Assembly (NCBI GenBank): GCA_963718355.1
Contig: CAVQZA010000017.1
Coordinates: forward strand, 1-22,014
Origin: CAVQZA01 sp963718355
GTDB taxonomy: Bacteria; Actinomycetota; Thermoleophilia; Gaiellales; Gaiellaceae
Direction: 5' to 3'
Length of the DNA: 22,014 nt
In this document: positions 14,788 through 22,013 of the stretch, one piece after another
Numbering within the stretch: the stretch's first letter is position 1
Layout of the letters: every line of letters starts with the position of its first letter
The notes under the pieces: generated by a model
Seen by the model: only the letters and a program-made list of their open reading frames with translations
Told to the model about the DNA's origin: nothing
The model's database searches: none
Made by a program: the position numbers and the translations under genes

Positions 14788-14810
14788 GCAAACAGTGTAG
14801 AGATTCAGCC
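14788..14810. promoter_or_regulatory. Overlapping divergent promoters pdxS / esterase
   Basis: The two starts are only 23 bp apart. On the minus strand TACACT (14794-14799) lies 6 nt before pdxS. On the plus strand TAGAGA (14798-14803) lies 7 nt before the esterase GTG. The two -10 elements share two bases, so RNA polymerase could not occupy both at once and each promoter's -35 region lies inside the other gene. Confidence 0.5.
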
Positions 14811-15806
14811 GTGGAGGGTTGGCTGGACGAGCATGTCTTCGTGAGCGAGGCGCTGCGCGGGAACCCGCTCGGAGATCCGCACGAGCGCCCGCTCTGGGTC
14901 TACGTGCCGCCGGGGTACGACGAGTCGCGCCGCTATCCGTCGGTCTATGCGATCCAGGGGATGACGGGCCAGGTCGAGATGTGGCGGAACCGCGTGTCAA
15001 TGCGGAAGACCGTGATCGAGCTCTTCGACGAGCTGTTCGCGTCCAGCGAGGCGCCGCCGTGTCTCGTCGTGTTCCCGGACTGCTTCACGGCGCTCGGCGG
15101 CAGCCAGTACCTCGACTCGCCCGCGACCGGGCGGTACCACACCTACCTTTGCGACGAGGTCGTGCCGTGGGTCGACTCGCGCTACTCGACGCTCGATGCG
15201 GCGGCGCACCGCGGGATCATGGGCAAGTCGAGCGGCGGCTACGGGGCGATGGTGACGCCGATGCTGCGGCCCGATCTCTTTGGCGGGCTCGCCACGCACG
15301 CTGGCGATGCGTTGTTCGAGCTCTGCTACCAGCGCGAGTTCGCGCAGTGCGCGCGGGCGCTGCGCGATGAGTACGACGGCTCCGTCGAGCGCTTCCGGGA
15401 GGACTTCCGCTCGCGGCCGGCGCTGACGCGCGAGTCCGACCAGTGGCTCGTCAACACGCTCTGCATGGCCGCGTGCTACTCGGAGGGAGAGCTGCCGTTC
15501 GACCTGGAGACGGGCGCGAAGCGACCAGAGGTGTTCGAGCGGTGGCTCGAGTGGGATCCGGTGCTGATGGTGCCGCGCCATGCCGAGGCACTGCGCGGGC
15601 TGAAGGCGATCTACATCGACTCCGGCTCGCGAGACGAGTACTACCTCGACCTCGGCGCGATCGCGTTTCGCCGCGCGCTCGCCGAGATCGGGGTCACGGA
15701 CGTCTTCTTCGAGCTGTTCCCGGCCGGCCACGGGCTGATCGAGTACCGGTATCCGCTGGCGCTGCGCTACCTCGCCGAGCGGCTCACGCCGCCCGCGCCT
15801 CGCTGA
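14811..15806 (+). CDS. Alpha/beta-hydrolase, esterase D / putative esterase family
   Basis: The 331-residue product belongs to the putative esterase (esterase D-like, PF00756 type) family of alpha/beta-hydrolases. Visible are PLWVYVPPGYDESRRYP, the oxyanion region YAIQGMTG, a nucleophile elbow GKSSGG (GxSxG, S140), an acidic residue in YIDSGSRDEYY and the catalytic His in PAGHGLIEYRY. There is no signal peptide, so it is probably cytosolic. The start is GTG at 14811 without a Shine-Dalgarno sequence. It is divergent from pdxS and overlaps the converging nuclease gene by 23 bp. Enterochelin-esterase and trehalose-ester transferase relatives share the fold; the substrate is unknown. Confidence 0.88.
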   Translation: MEGWLDEHVFVSEALRGNPLGDPHERPLWVYVPPGYDESRRYPSVYAIQGMTGQVEMWRNRVSMRKTVIELFDELFASSEAPPCLVVFPDCFTALGGSQYLDSPATGRYHTYLCDEVVPWVDSRYSTLDAAAHRGIMGKSSGGYGAMVTPMLRPDLFGGLATHAGDALFELCYQREFAQCARALRDEYDGSVERFREDFRSRPALTRESDQWLVNTLCMAACYSEGELPFDLETGAKRPEVFERWLEWDPVLMVPRHAEALRGLKAIYIDSGSRDEYYLDLGAIAFRRALAEIGVTDVFFELFPAGHGLIEYRYPLALRYLAERLTPPAPR

Positions 15807-17415
15807 GCGGCAGCACTTTCAGCTCGGGCGGCGGGCGTTTCAGGAACGAGGCGACGAGCAAGAGCTCGTCGGCGTGCTCCGGCGCATAGGACAGCTCGAG
15901 GTCTCTGCACGCCGCGAGACCCGCCTCGAGCTCAACCGCTCCGCCCCCGCCGGGCGGCACCGTTCGCACCGCCGCGATACGTCCGCCCGCGACGAAGATC
16001 GCCCGGCGGAAGCCGGCCTCGACCGCGGGCACGAGCAGGCAGAGCTCGGACTCGCGGAGGCGATCGAGGCGGCGGAGACGCGCGACGGTGTCCTCGAGTG
16101 CGTCGATCCGGTCGCGGAGCCGCGCCGCGTCCTCGTAGCGGAGCGCGTCGGAGTGCGCGGCGAGCTTGGCGCGCAGCCGCGGGAGCGCAGAGGCCGGGTC
16201 GTCAAGCTCCGCGGCGGTGAGCGCACGCGCCGCCAGCGCGGCTCGACTGCGGCTCGAGAGCGGGCCGTGCGGGCCCGGAGTCCCACTCACGACCACGTCT
16301 TCCCCGCGCGCGCGCAAGTAGACGTAGCGGTCGGGCCGCGCGCCGCGCGCGTTCGCCGGCGGGCGCAGCTCGCGCAGGAGTCGCAGCTCCTCCAGGCCGG
16401 CTTCGAGCTCCGAGCCGAGCACGCGCCACTCGACCCGGTCGAGCGCCCCGAGCGCCGCCTCGACCGCGGGCCGCTGCCGCTCGGAGTGGAAGTACGAGCG
16501 CAGCCGCGCCCGCAGGTCTCGCGCCCGGCCGACGTAGAGCACCTGGCCCGCGCGGTCGAGGAAGAGGTAGACGCCCGGCCGCTCCGGGGCGCCGAACGCG
16601 AGCGAGCGCTTTGCATGGACGCGGCGCGCACGAGTCGCGCCGAGCTCCTGGAGATCGGCGACCGTCTCGGCGCCGCGCTCCTGCGCAAGGCCGATCAGGC
16701 AGAGCAGGATCTCCGCGGTCGCCTCGGCGTCGGGCAGCGCGCGATGCGAGGGCCGGACGCTCGTGCCGAAGAACCGCGCGAGCGAGGCGAGCCCGGCGCG
16801 CGAGGTGCGGCCCGCGAGCAGCCGCCGCGCGAGCCCGACCGTGTCGATCACGGGCGCCGCGATCCGCTTCCCCGTCTGCCGCTCGGTCTCCTTGTCCAGA
16901 AAGCCGAGGTCGAAGCGCGCGTTGTGCGCGACGAGCACCGAGTCGCCGGCGAACGAGAGGAAGCGCCGCACCGCCGCCGCCACCGACGGCGCGCGCCGCA
17001 ACGACGCATCGTCGATTCCCGTCAGCGCGCCGATCGCCGGCGCCAGCCGCATGCCCGGATTCGCCAGCGTCTCGAACCGCGCGGTGAGCTCGAGCGCCTC
17101 GACGCGCACCGCGCCGATCTCGCAGATGCGCGCCGTCGCCGGCGAGAGCCCCGTCGTCTCGAGATCGACGACGCAGAACGCCGCGAGCTCGAGGCGCGTG
17201 CTCGCCGCGGCGGGCTCGGCGAGCGAGACGAGATCGCCGCGCCACGCGAGCCGCGAGTCGGCGCTCACGGCTTCCTCGAGCAGCCCGCGCGCGACGCCGT
17301 CGGGAAGCCGTCGGAGCGCGAAGAGCCGCCGCGCGGCCTCCGCCGCCGCCACCGGCCCGCGCCGCTCCTCGACGAGCTCGACGAGTCGATCGGCCGCGTC
17401 CAGTCGAAGCTGCAT
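15784..17415 (-). CDS. DnaQ-like exonuclease fused to UvrC-type GIY-YIG endonuclease
   Basis: The 543-residue product joins two nucleases. After a possible winged-helix N-terminus (1-70), a DEDDh 3'-5' exonuclease carries VDLETTG (D84, E86), HNARFD (H164-D169) and HRALPD (H224, D229). A GIY-YIG domain follows (about 279-350) with PGVYLFLDRAGQVLYVGRARDLRARLRSYF split around GVY and YVG, then ELEAGLEELRLLRELRPPAN and a UvrB/UvrC-interaction motif (about 413-445, RYEDAARLRDRIDALE). This layout matches the mycobacterial Cho-like protein (Rv2191 type), thought to act in nucleotide excision repair. It lacks the RNase H-like and HhH domains of full UvrC. A perfect LexA-type box lies 15-28 nt upstream of the ATG, so DNA damage probably induces it. 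Confidence 0.92.
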   Translation of the reverse strand: MQLRLDAADRLVELVEERRGPVAAAEAARRLFALRRLPDGVARGLLEEAVSADSRLAWRGDLVSLAEPAAASTRLELAAFCVVDLETTGLSPATARICEIGAVRVEALELTARFETLANPGMRLAPAIGALTGIDDASLRRAPSVAAAVRRFLSFAGDSVLVAHNARFDLGFLDKETERQTGKRIAAPVIDTVGLARRLLAGRTSRAGLASLARFFGTSVRPSHRALPDAEATAEILLCLIGLAQERGAETVADLQELGATRARRVHAKRSLAFGAPERPGVYLFLDRAGQVLYVGRARDLRARLRSYFHSERQRPAVEAALGALDRVEWRVLGSELEAGLEELRLLRELRPPANARGARPDRYVYLRARGEDVVVSGTPGPHGPLSSRSRAALAARALTAAELDDPASALPRLRAKLAAHSDALRYEDAARLRDRIDALEDTVARLRRLDRLRESELCLLVPAVEAGFRRAIFVAGGRIAAVRTVPPGGGGAVELEAGLAACRDLELSYAPEHADELLLVASFLKRPPPELKVLPLSEARAA

Positions 17416-17422
17416 CGCCCCG

Positions 17423-17428
17423 AGTCTA
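17423..17428 (-). promoter_or_regulatory. -10 element of the fusion nuclease gene (leaderless)
   Basis: On the minus strand TAGACT ends 7 nt before the ATG at 17415. The SOS box lies 2 bp upstream of it, where a bound repressor would block RNA polymerase. Confidence 0.55.
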
Positions 17429-17430
17429 GG

Positions 17431-17444
17431 CGAACGTATGTTCG
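17431..17444. promoter_or_regulatory. LexA-binding SOS box
   Basis: CGAACGTATGTTCG (minus strand CGAACATACGTTCG) fits the Gram-positive/actinobacterial SOS box CGAAC-N4-GTTCG, including the purine/pyrimidine pattern of the central four bases. It lies directly upstream of the -10 of the fusion nuclease gene and just past the natural stop codon (TAA, 17446-17448) of the upstream deacetylase-like gene. Position, sequence and target agree with direct LexA control. Confidence 0.85.
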
Positions 17445-17445
17445 A

Positions 17446-18403
17446 TTACAACCGTGCTTCGCGCTCGCGCCACCGCTCGGCGACCTCGCCGAGCGGCGCG
17501 ACCCACGCATCGCTCTCGACCGCGTAGTCGAGCGTGAAGCGGTAGAGCTCGAGGAAGTCGGGATCGGTGAGCGAGTGCGGGTGGTACAGCACCGTCGCGA
17601 CGCCGCCCACCTCGGCGACGGTGTCGAGGAGCTGTGCCGTGACGCCGGGCGCGAGCGGCGGGTCGAGCCCGAGCGAGTCGAGCTGCGGGAGCGGGTCTTC
17701 CTGGAGGACGAGCGGCAGCTCGAGTACGTCGAGCGACCGGTCCGCGTCGTGGTCGAAGAGCCGAAACGGCAGCGACGGCCCCCGCGCGGAAGCCGACGTT
17801 GCGATTGAACCCGAGCGACGAGTCGACCCTGAGCCCCGCGCTCTCCTGCGCCCGCGGCGTGGTGCGCACGTCCCAGCGCAGGAGGTGCTGGCGCGTCGTC
17901 GTCACCGCGAGCCCCGTGGCGCGTTCGAGCGCGCGTCGCTCGTCGGCGAGACCGTCTCCGTCGAGGGCCGAGGCGAAGCTCCCGTGCAGGCCCACCTCCA
18001 CCCCGTCGGCAGCGAGGATCGTGATCAGCTCGCCGATCGTCCGCTGCCGCCCGCGGAAGAGGCACGGATCGTCGAGCCTATAAAGGCCGTGCGAGAAGGT
18101 GATCACGAAGCGCTTGCCGTCGGGCCAGAGCGGCTCGAGCTCGGCTCGGCCGGCGAGCTTCCCTCGCTCCTCGGCGGCCCAGCGATCGAGCTCCGGCTCC
18201 CAGAGGTTTCCGGCACGGTAGCGCTCCGAGAACGAGTACTCGAAGCAGCCGAAGCGATCGCGGTGCGGCTGCTCGAGCTCCTCGACCCGCAGGAGCATCC
18301 GGGCCAGCTCGTCGGGCAGCTTCGGCACCTCCACCTCGGACGAGCGAGGCAGCCCGAGCCACGAGCGGACGGTGTCGTCGAGGTGCTCGGAGACCGCCGT
18401 CAC
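17446..18403 (-). pseudogene. Polysaccharide deacetylase-like (NodB-type) gene, frameshifted
   Basis: The N-terminal frame runs from GTG at 18403 to about 17784 (MTAVSEHLDD... to SSLGFNRNVGFRAG). The C-terminal half, PSLPFRLFDHDADRSLDV to the end, continues in another frame and stops at TAA 17446-17448. One extra C in the C5 run at 17779-17783 (plus strand) explains the shift; with four the frame would be open for about 317 residues. VEVGLHGSFAS and FNRNVGFRAG are typical of this family. In addition FVITFSH is followed by GLYRLDDP, where relatives as I recall carry an Asp (SHD) and a much longer stretch, so the metal-binding Asp and perhaps 70-100 residues seem lost. A sequencing error could explain the frameshift but not this gap. 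TAGCGT 7 nt before the start suggests it is or was transcribed. Confidence 0.7.
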
Positions 18404-18410
18404 CGGCGGA

Positions 18411-18416
18411 ACGCTA
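18411..18416 (-). promoter_or_regulatory. -10 element of the deacetylase-like gene
   Basis: On the minus strand TAGCGT ends 7 nt before the GTG at 18403. Its first three bases are the stop codon TAG of the DUF1501 gene. Confidence 0.4.
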
Positions 18417-19799
18417 CCCCTTCACAAGTTGCGGCCGGTCGAACGCCTTTGCGCCCGGGATCACGCGCTCGGCGTCGACGCCGAGCCACTGCTCGAGCAA
18501 CGCGCCGTAGACGCCGCGGAAGTCCGAGGTCGCGGCCACGTTGCCGTCGGAGTCGAGCCCCGCGCCGGAGAGCCCCGGGAACACACCCACCGAGCCGCCG
18601 GCCGCCTGCGAGCCGATCACGAAGCCGACGCCCGCCGCGCCGTGATCCGTCCCCGCGGAGCCGTTCTCCTGCGCGCGGCGGCCGAACTCCGACCACACGT
18701 GCACCAGCACGTGGTCGGCGAGCCCGCGCGCTTCGAGGTCGCGCTGGAAGGCGAGCAGGCTCTGTGCGGTGAGGTCGAGCCCCTTCGCGAGCGCACCCGC
18801 CTGGTCGGAGTGCGTGTCGTAGGCGCCGGGCGCGCTGAGGGCGACGCAGCGGAGCGGCAGGCCCGCCGCGAGCAATGCCGCGAGCCCCGCGAGCCGCTGC
18901 GGGAACGAGTCGTCGCTCTTCGGATAGGTGACCGGGCTCGTGATGCCCTTGTCGCCGGAGAACGGCAGAAGCTGAGTGCGCAGCCGGTGCGCCTCCATCG
19001 TGATCGCGCTCGCCTTCGCGAGCCCCGGGTCGGAGCGCGGCGCGGCGCCGAGGTGCTCCAGCGTCTCGAGCATCCGGTCCTGAACCTGGCCCCAGACGTT
19101 GCTCGTCCAGAAGTTGTACGAGACGCCCTCGATCGCAGCCACGGGCACCTTCGTCGAGGCGAGCGCGGGCGCGAGCTGGCCGTCGAGCGAGAGGCCCTGG
19201 AGCGGGTTGTCCATCGTCCCGATCACGTCGAGCGTCCGCCCGAGCCAGCCGGTGAGCAGGTGCTGGTCGGTCGCGCCGACCTCCCAGTAGTGGCGCGAGG
19301 TGAAGTGCGACTGGTCGGGATGCGTGTAGCCGACGGCCGGCAGCGAGACGACCTTCCCTTCCGTGTCCAGCTGGGCCAGCGGCGCGAGCGACGGGTGCCA
19401 GCGGAGGCGGCTGTCCGCCGCGAACGCCGGTCCGGTGCCCGTCGGCAGCGCGAGCTTCGGGCGCAGCTTCCGGTACAGCGGGTCGCCGTCCGGATAAAGC
19501 AGCGAGAGCCCGTCGGCGCCGCCCTCGAGGAAGATCGAGACGAGCACCTTCTTCGGAGCGCCGGCGGCCGCGTTCGCGATCCCCTCCTCCAGCTGGCGCA
19601 GGCCGAGCGAGCCCGCGCCGTAGACCGCGAGCGCGAGCCCGGCGCTCTTCGCCACGAAGCTCCGCCTGCTGAGCCCCGTCCCCGCGGGCGTCGGCATCCC
19701 CGGCTCGATCATCGGGAGGCCGCGCCCCGCCTCGGCCGCCGCGCGCTTGAGCAGCTGCGTCCGCGAGAAGTCGAGGCAGTGTCTGCAGTCGTTGCTCAC
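18414..19799 (-). CDS. DUF1501 family protein with Tat signal
   Basis: The 461-residue product belongs to the DUF1501 family, related to the alkaline phosphatase/sulfatase fold. A twin-arginine signal is present: GLSRRSFVAKS (R45, R46) followed by the hydrophobic GLALAVYGAGSLGL, so export in folded form is expected. Family blocks VSIFLEGGADGLSLLYP, HFTSRHYWEVG, LSAPGAYDTHSDQ and VHVWSEFGRRAQENGSAGTDHG are intact. I chose the GTG at 19799, giving an N-terminus VSNDCRHCLDFSRTQLLKRA; it overlaps the DUF1800 stop by GTGA, so the two are translationally coupled. The first part of the longer open frame lies inside the DUF1800 gene and is not coding. No biochemical function is established. Confidence 0.92.
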   Translation of the reverse strand: MSNDCRHCLDFSRTQLLKRAAAEAGRGLPMIEPGMPTPAGTGLSRRSFVAKSAGLALAVYGAGSLGLRQLEEGIANAAAGAPKKVLVSIFLEGGADGLSLLYPDGDPLYRKLRPKLALPTGTGPAFAADSRLRWHPSLAPLAQLDTEGKVVSLPAVGYTHPDQSHFTSRHYWEVGATDQHLLTGWLGRTLDVIGTMDNPLQGLSLDGQLAPALASTKVPVAAIEGVSYNFWTSNVWGQVQDRMLETLEHLGAAPRSDPGLAKASAITMEAHRLRTQLLPFSGDKGITSPVTYPKSDDSFPQRLAGLAALLAAGLPLRCVALSAPGAYDTHSDQAGALAKGLDLTAQSLLAFQRDLEARGLADHVLVHVWSEFGRRAQENGSAGTDHGAAGVGFVIGSQAAGGSVGVFPGLSGAGLDSDGNVAATSDFRGVYGALLEQWLGVDAERVIPGAKAFDRPQLVKG

Positions 19800-21190
19800 G
19801 AGACCTGCCCCGCGGGCGAGATCGCGATCAGCTGGCGCAGCGCGTTCACGATCATCGCCGGGTAGGACTTCTTCTTCCAGTCGTCCTTGCCGACATCGCT
19901 GAGTGCGCGCTCCGCGAAGGCGAGCAGGATGTCCTTCGTCCGCTGGTCGAGGGACGGCGAGCCGACGCTGACGAGTGCGCGCGAGAGCAGCACCTTCGCG
20001 TCGAGGGGCAGCGTCGCGCCGTGGTGATGCTTCCCGTCGAGCTGCGACGGCTGGAGCGCGTAGCCGGCGACATCCCAGCGGCCGCGGAAGGTCGCCGTGT
20101 CGAGCCAGCGCGTATCGTCCCAGCCCGCGACGTTCGGCGGGTAGAACAGCCGTTGGCCCGCCTGGTCGTCGAGCCAGACCCACGAGGCGGTGTCGATGCC
20201 GCGCCCGAGCGCGCGCAGGAGCCCCGCGGTGTAGACGACGGGCGGCTTGATCATCGCGGGCCCGAGGTAGAGCGCCGGGTGCCGGAGGATGGCATCGAGG
20301 AGCGGCCGCACCTGGTAGTGGCCGCTCTTGTAGAGGTGCTCGAGCGCCGCCTGCGTGGCGCCGTCGGGCGGCACCGGGACGAAGTAGCTCCAGAGCTTCG
20401 TGACCGCGTAGGGCGCGTGACTTGGATGCTCGAGGCAGAGCCGGCACGAGTCGCGCCACGTGAACCGTCCCTTCTTGCCGAAGATCGCCTTCATGCCGTT
20501 GTCGTGCCGGTCGGCCGTGAAGCGGAAGTTCGTCTGTCCGATCCCGTTGCGCCAGTCGCTGCGCCAGCCGGTCAGCGCGCGCGCCTGCTCGCGCACGTCG
20601 TGCTCGCTGTAGCCATGGCCGGCGCCGAGCGTGAAGAGCTCCATCAGCTCACGCCCGTAGTTCTCGTTCGGCGCGTCCTTCGTGTTGTCGACGCCGGAGA
20701 GGAAGATCAGCATCGCCGGGTCGTGGGTCACGTCGAGCAGGAGGTCGTGGAACGAGCCGAGCGAGCGGCGGCGGAAGAGCTCGTTCTGCTTGAGCATCAG
20801 CCGCTGCGAGCCGACCTGGCCGTTCGAGGTCGCGAACCAGTCGTGCCAGACGAGCGTCATCCGCTCGACGAGCGGCCGGCTCGTTCGCACCATCTTGTCG
20901 AGCCACCAGAGGTGGTCGTGGCCCCAAGCGTCCGCCGGCGCGAGCTTGTGGCCCTTGTCGTCGCGCGGCGGGCGGCCGACGAGCTTCTCAGCGCCCGGGT
21001 GCGTGAGCGAGTGGACGGCGGCGTCGAGACCCTTGGCCGCGAGCGCCTTCGCCTCGCCCTTGCGCGGCCCGAAGCCGGCGCGCCACAGCAGCCGCTCGGC
21101 CTCGACGCGTCCGAAGGGACCACGGTAGACCGGGAGGCTCACGACGGTCGGCGTCGCATCGGCATCTGCCGGAGAAGACTCCCCGGCCAC
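19796..21190 (-). CDS. DUF1800 family protein
   Basis: The product (about 464 residues) is a DUF1800 (PF08811) protein. Typical blocks are visible: ERLLWRAGFGPRKGEAKALA near the N-terminus, MTLVWHDWFATSN, NENYGRELMELFTLGAGHGY, VREQARALTGW, and PPNVAGWDDTRWLD. No signal peptide is visible, in contrast to its DUF1501 partner. The start is uncertain: GTG at 21190 and GTG at 21142 are both possible, and neither has a good Shine-Dalgarno sequence or TANNNT hexamer. Residues upstream of 21190 in the same frame are not family-like. DUF1800 and DUF1501 genes are commonly adjacent, and here they share a 4-bp overlap; the function of the pair is unknown. Confidence 0.9.
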   Translation of the reverse strand: MAGESSPADADATPTVVSLPVYRGPFGRVEAERLLWRAGFGPRKGEAKALAAKGLDAAVHSLTHPGAEKLVGRPPRDDKGHKLAPADAWGHDHLWWLDKMVRTSRPLVERMTLVWHDWFATSNGQVGSQRLMLKQNELFRRRSLGSFHDLLLDVTHDPAMLIFLSGVDNTKDAPNENYGRELMELFTLGAGHGYSEHDVREQARALTGWRSDWRNGIGQTNFRFTADRHDNGMKAIFGKKGRFTWRDSCRLCLEHPSHAPYAVTKLWSYFVPVPPDGATQAALEHLYKSGHYQVRPLLDAILRHPALYLGPAMIKPPVVYTAGLLRALGRGIDTASWVWLDDQAGQRLFYPPNVAGWDDTRWLDTATFRGRWDVAGYALQPSQLDGKHHHGATLPLDAKVLLSRALVSVGSPSLDQRTKDILLAFAERALSDVGKDDWKKKSYPAMIVNALRQLIAISPAGQVS

Positions 21191-21228
21191 GTGTTTCTTG
21201 CGCGGATTCCCCCCATCCCAGGGTGCGG

Positions 21229-21234
21229 TATCGT
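21229..21234 (+). promoter_or_regulatory. -10 element of the CMD-like gene
   Basis: TATCGT lies 28 nt before the ATG at 21263. Unlike most genes here this transcript would have a short leader containing the Shine-Dalgarno sequence AAGGGAG. Confidence 0.4.
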
Positions 21235-21262
21235 CAGAACACCGAACGGAAGGGAGATCAGA

Positions 21263-21607
21263 ATGGGTGAAGTAGCCCCGGAGACCCAGGAGGCTCTGCG
21301 CGGCCTCTCGACCGGAGACCTCGCGTTCCTGGACGCGGCCGTCGGCCTCCGCGAGACGATGCGCGAGGCGACCGGCCTCGACGGCCGCACCTTCGGCCTC
21401 GTCAAGGTCGCATCGCTGATCGCGCTCGACGCGCCGCCCACCTCGTACGTGTGGCAGGTCGCGAACGCGCTCGACGAGGGCGCGACGCCCGAGGACGTCC
21501 TCGGCGTGCTGCGCGCAGTCGCGCCGCAGGTCGGCCTGCCGAAGGTCGTCGCAGCGGCACCGCACATCATGCTCGCGCTCGGGCTCTCCCAGCCCGAGTC
21601 CACCTAG
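21263..21607 (+). CDS. Carboxymuconolactone decarboxylase (CMD)-like protein
   Basis: The 114-residue product has the all-helical layout of the CMD/AhpD-like superfamily: AFLDAAVGLRETMREATGLD, then RTFGLVKVASLIALDAPPTS, VWQVANALDEGATPEDVLGV and a final AAPHIMLALGL. The CxxC pair needed for AhpD peroxidase activity is absent; no cysteine at all is visible, so that reaction is excluded. A strong Shine-Dalgarno sequence, AGGGAGA, precedes the ATG. It is divergent from DUF1800 and upstream of the SHOCT gene, which begins 14 bp after its stop and carries nearly the same Shine-Dalgarno segment. Role unknown. Confidence 0.75.
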   Translation: MGEVAPETQEALRGLSTGDLAFLDAAVGLRETMREATGLDGRTFGLVKVASLIALDAPPTSYVWQVANALDEGATPEDVLGVLRAVAPQVGLPKVVAAAPHIMLALGLSQPEST

Positions 21608-21621
21608 GAAGGGAGAATCAC

Positions 21622-21885
21622 ATGCGTTTCAGACGTCGTCCCATCGCCACGGCCGTCGTAGTCGGCGGGGTCGCTCACGCCGGCGCCAAGGCCGGAGCAG
21701 AGTCCGCTGCGGCCGAGAACCAGCAGCAGGCGGAGGCACCTCCCGCCGCCCCGGCCCCCGCACCTGCCGAAGGCGGAGTGAGTGACGACCAGGTGGAGCA
21801 GTTGAAGCAGCTGGCCGCACTCCACGGGCAGGGCGTCCTCACCGACGAGGAGTTCGCCGAGCAGAAGGGCAAGATTCTCGGCTAG
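21622..21885 (+). CDS. SHOCT-domain small protein
   Basis: The 87-residue product begins with a basic segment MRFRRRP and a short hydrophobic run IATAVVVGGVAHAGAKAG, followed by a linker rich in Ala, Pro and Gln (about 33-50). It ends in a SHOCT domain, the short C-terminal helix pair of the form L..L..LH..GVLTDEEF...K..IL. The N-terminus may be a weak membrane anchor. It is probably co-transcribed with the CMD-like gene; GGAAGGGAGAATCAC before the ATG is nearly identical to the sequence before that gene. SHOCT proteins usually mediate oligomerisation; no specific role can be given. Confidence 0.85.
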   Translation: MRFRRRPIATAVVVGGVAHAGAKAGAESAAAENQQQAEAPPAAPAPAPAEGGVSDDQVEQLKQLAALHGQGVLTDEEFAEQKGKILG

Positions 21886-21895
21886 CTCGCGACCG

Positions 21896-21921
21896 CCCGG
21901 GCGGGCTCCGGCCCGTCCGGG
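21896..21921 (+). terminator. Hairpin terminator after the SHOCT gene
   Basis: CCCGGGCGGGC (21896-21906) and GCCCGTCCGGG (21911-21921) form an 11-bp stem with one G-U pair and loop TCCG, beginning 10 nt after the stop codon. No T-run follows, as is common for hairpins in GC-rich actinobacteria. Confidence 0.6.
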
Positions 21922-21924
21922 CGA

Positions 21925-21930
21925 TAGGCT
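21925..21930 (+). promoter_or_regulatory. -10 element of the tRNA gene
   Basis: TAGGCT lies 10 nt before the first base of the tRNA, suitable for initiation a few bases upstream of the mature 5' end. No -35 hexamer recognised. Confidence 0.45.
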
Positions 21931-21940
21931 CGCCCCGCGC

Positions 21941-22013
21941 GGGCCTGTAGCTCAGCGGTCAGAGCAGCGGACTCATAATCCGTCGGTCCCTGGTTCGAAT
22001 CCAGGCGGGCCCA
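21941..22013 (+). tRNA. tRNA with anticodon CAU (Met elongator or Ile2)
   Basis: A complete 73-nt cloverleaf can be drawn. The acceptor stem GGGCCTG pairs with CGGGCCC (one U-G), the D-arm is AGCTCAGCGGTCAGAGC, and the anticodon arm GCGGA-CTCATAA-TCCGT has CAU in the loop. The T-arm contains GGTTCGAATCC. Discriminator A is followed by T, so CCA is not encoded. The G1-C72 pair argues against an initiator tRNA, whose first pair is usually mismatched. CAU outside the initiator means elongator tRNA-Met or tRNA-Ile2 with lysidine; the short D-loop and CTCATAA loop occur in both. The window ends one base later. Confidence 0.93.

Noticed and set aside
14788..15000. N-terminal extension of pdxS by 71 codons
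   Set aside because: It is antisense to the esterase coding region and rich in Arg, Pro and Ala as expected of a shadow frame; PdxS homology starts at MAEIG.
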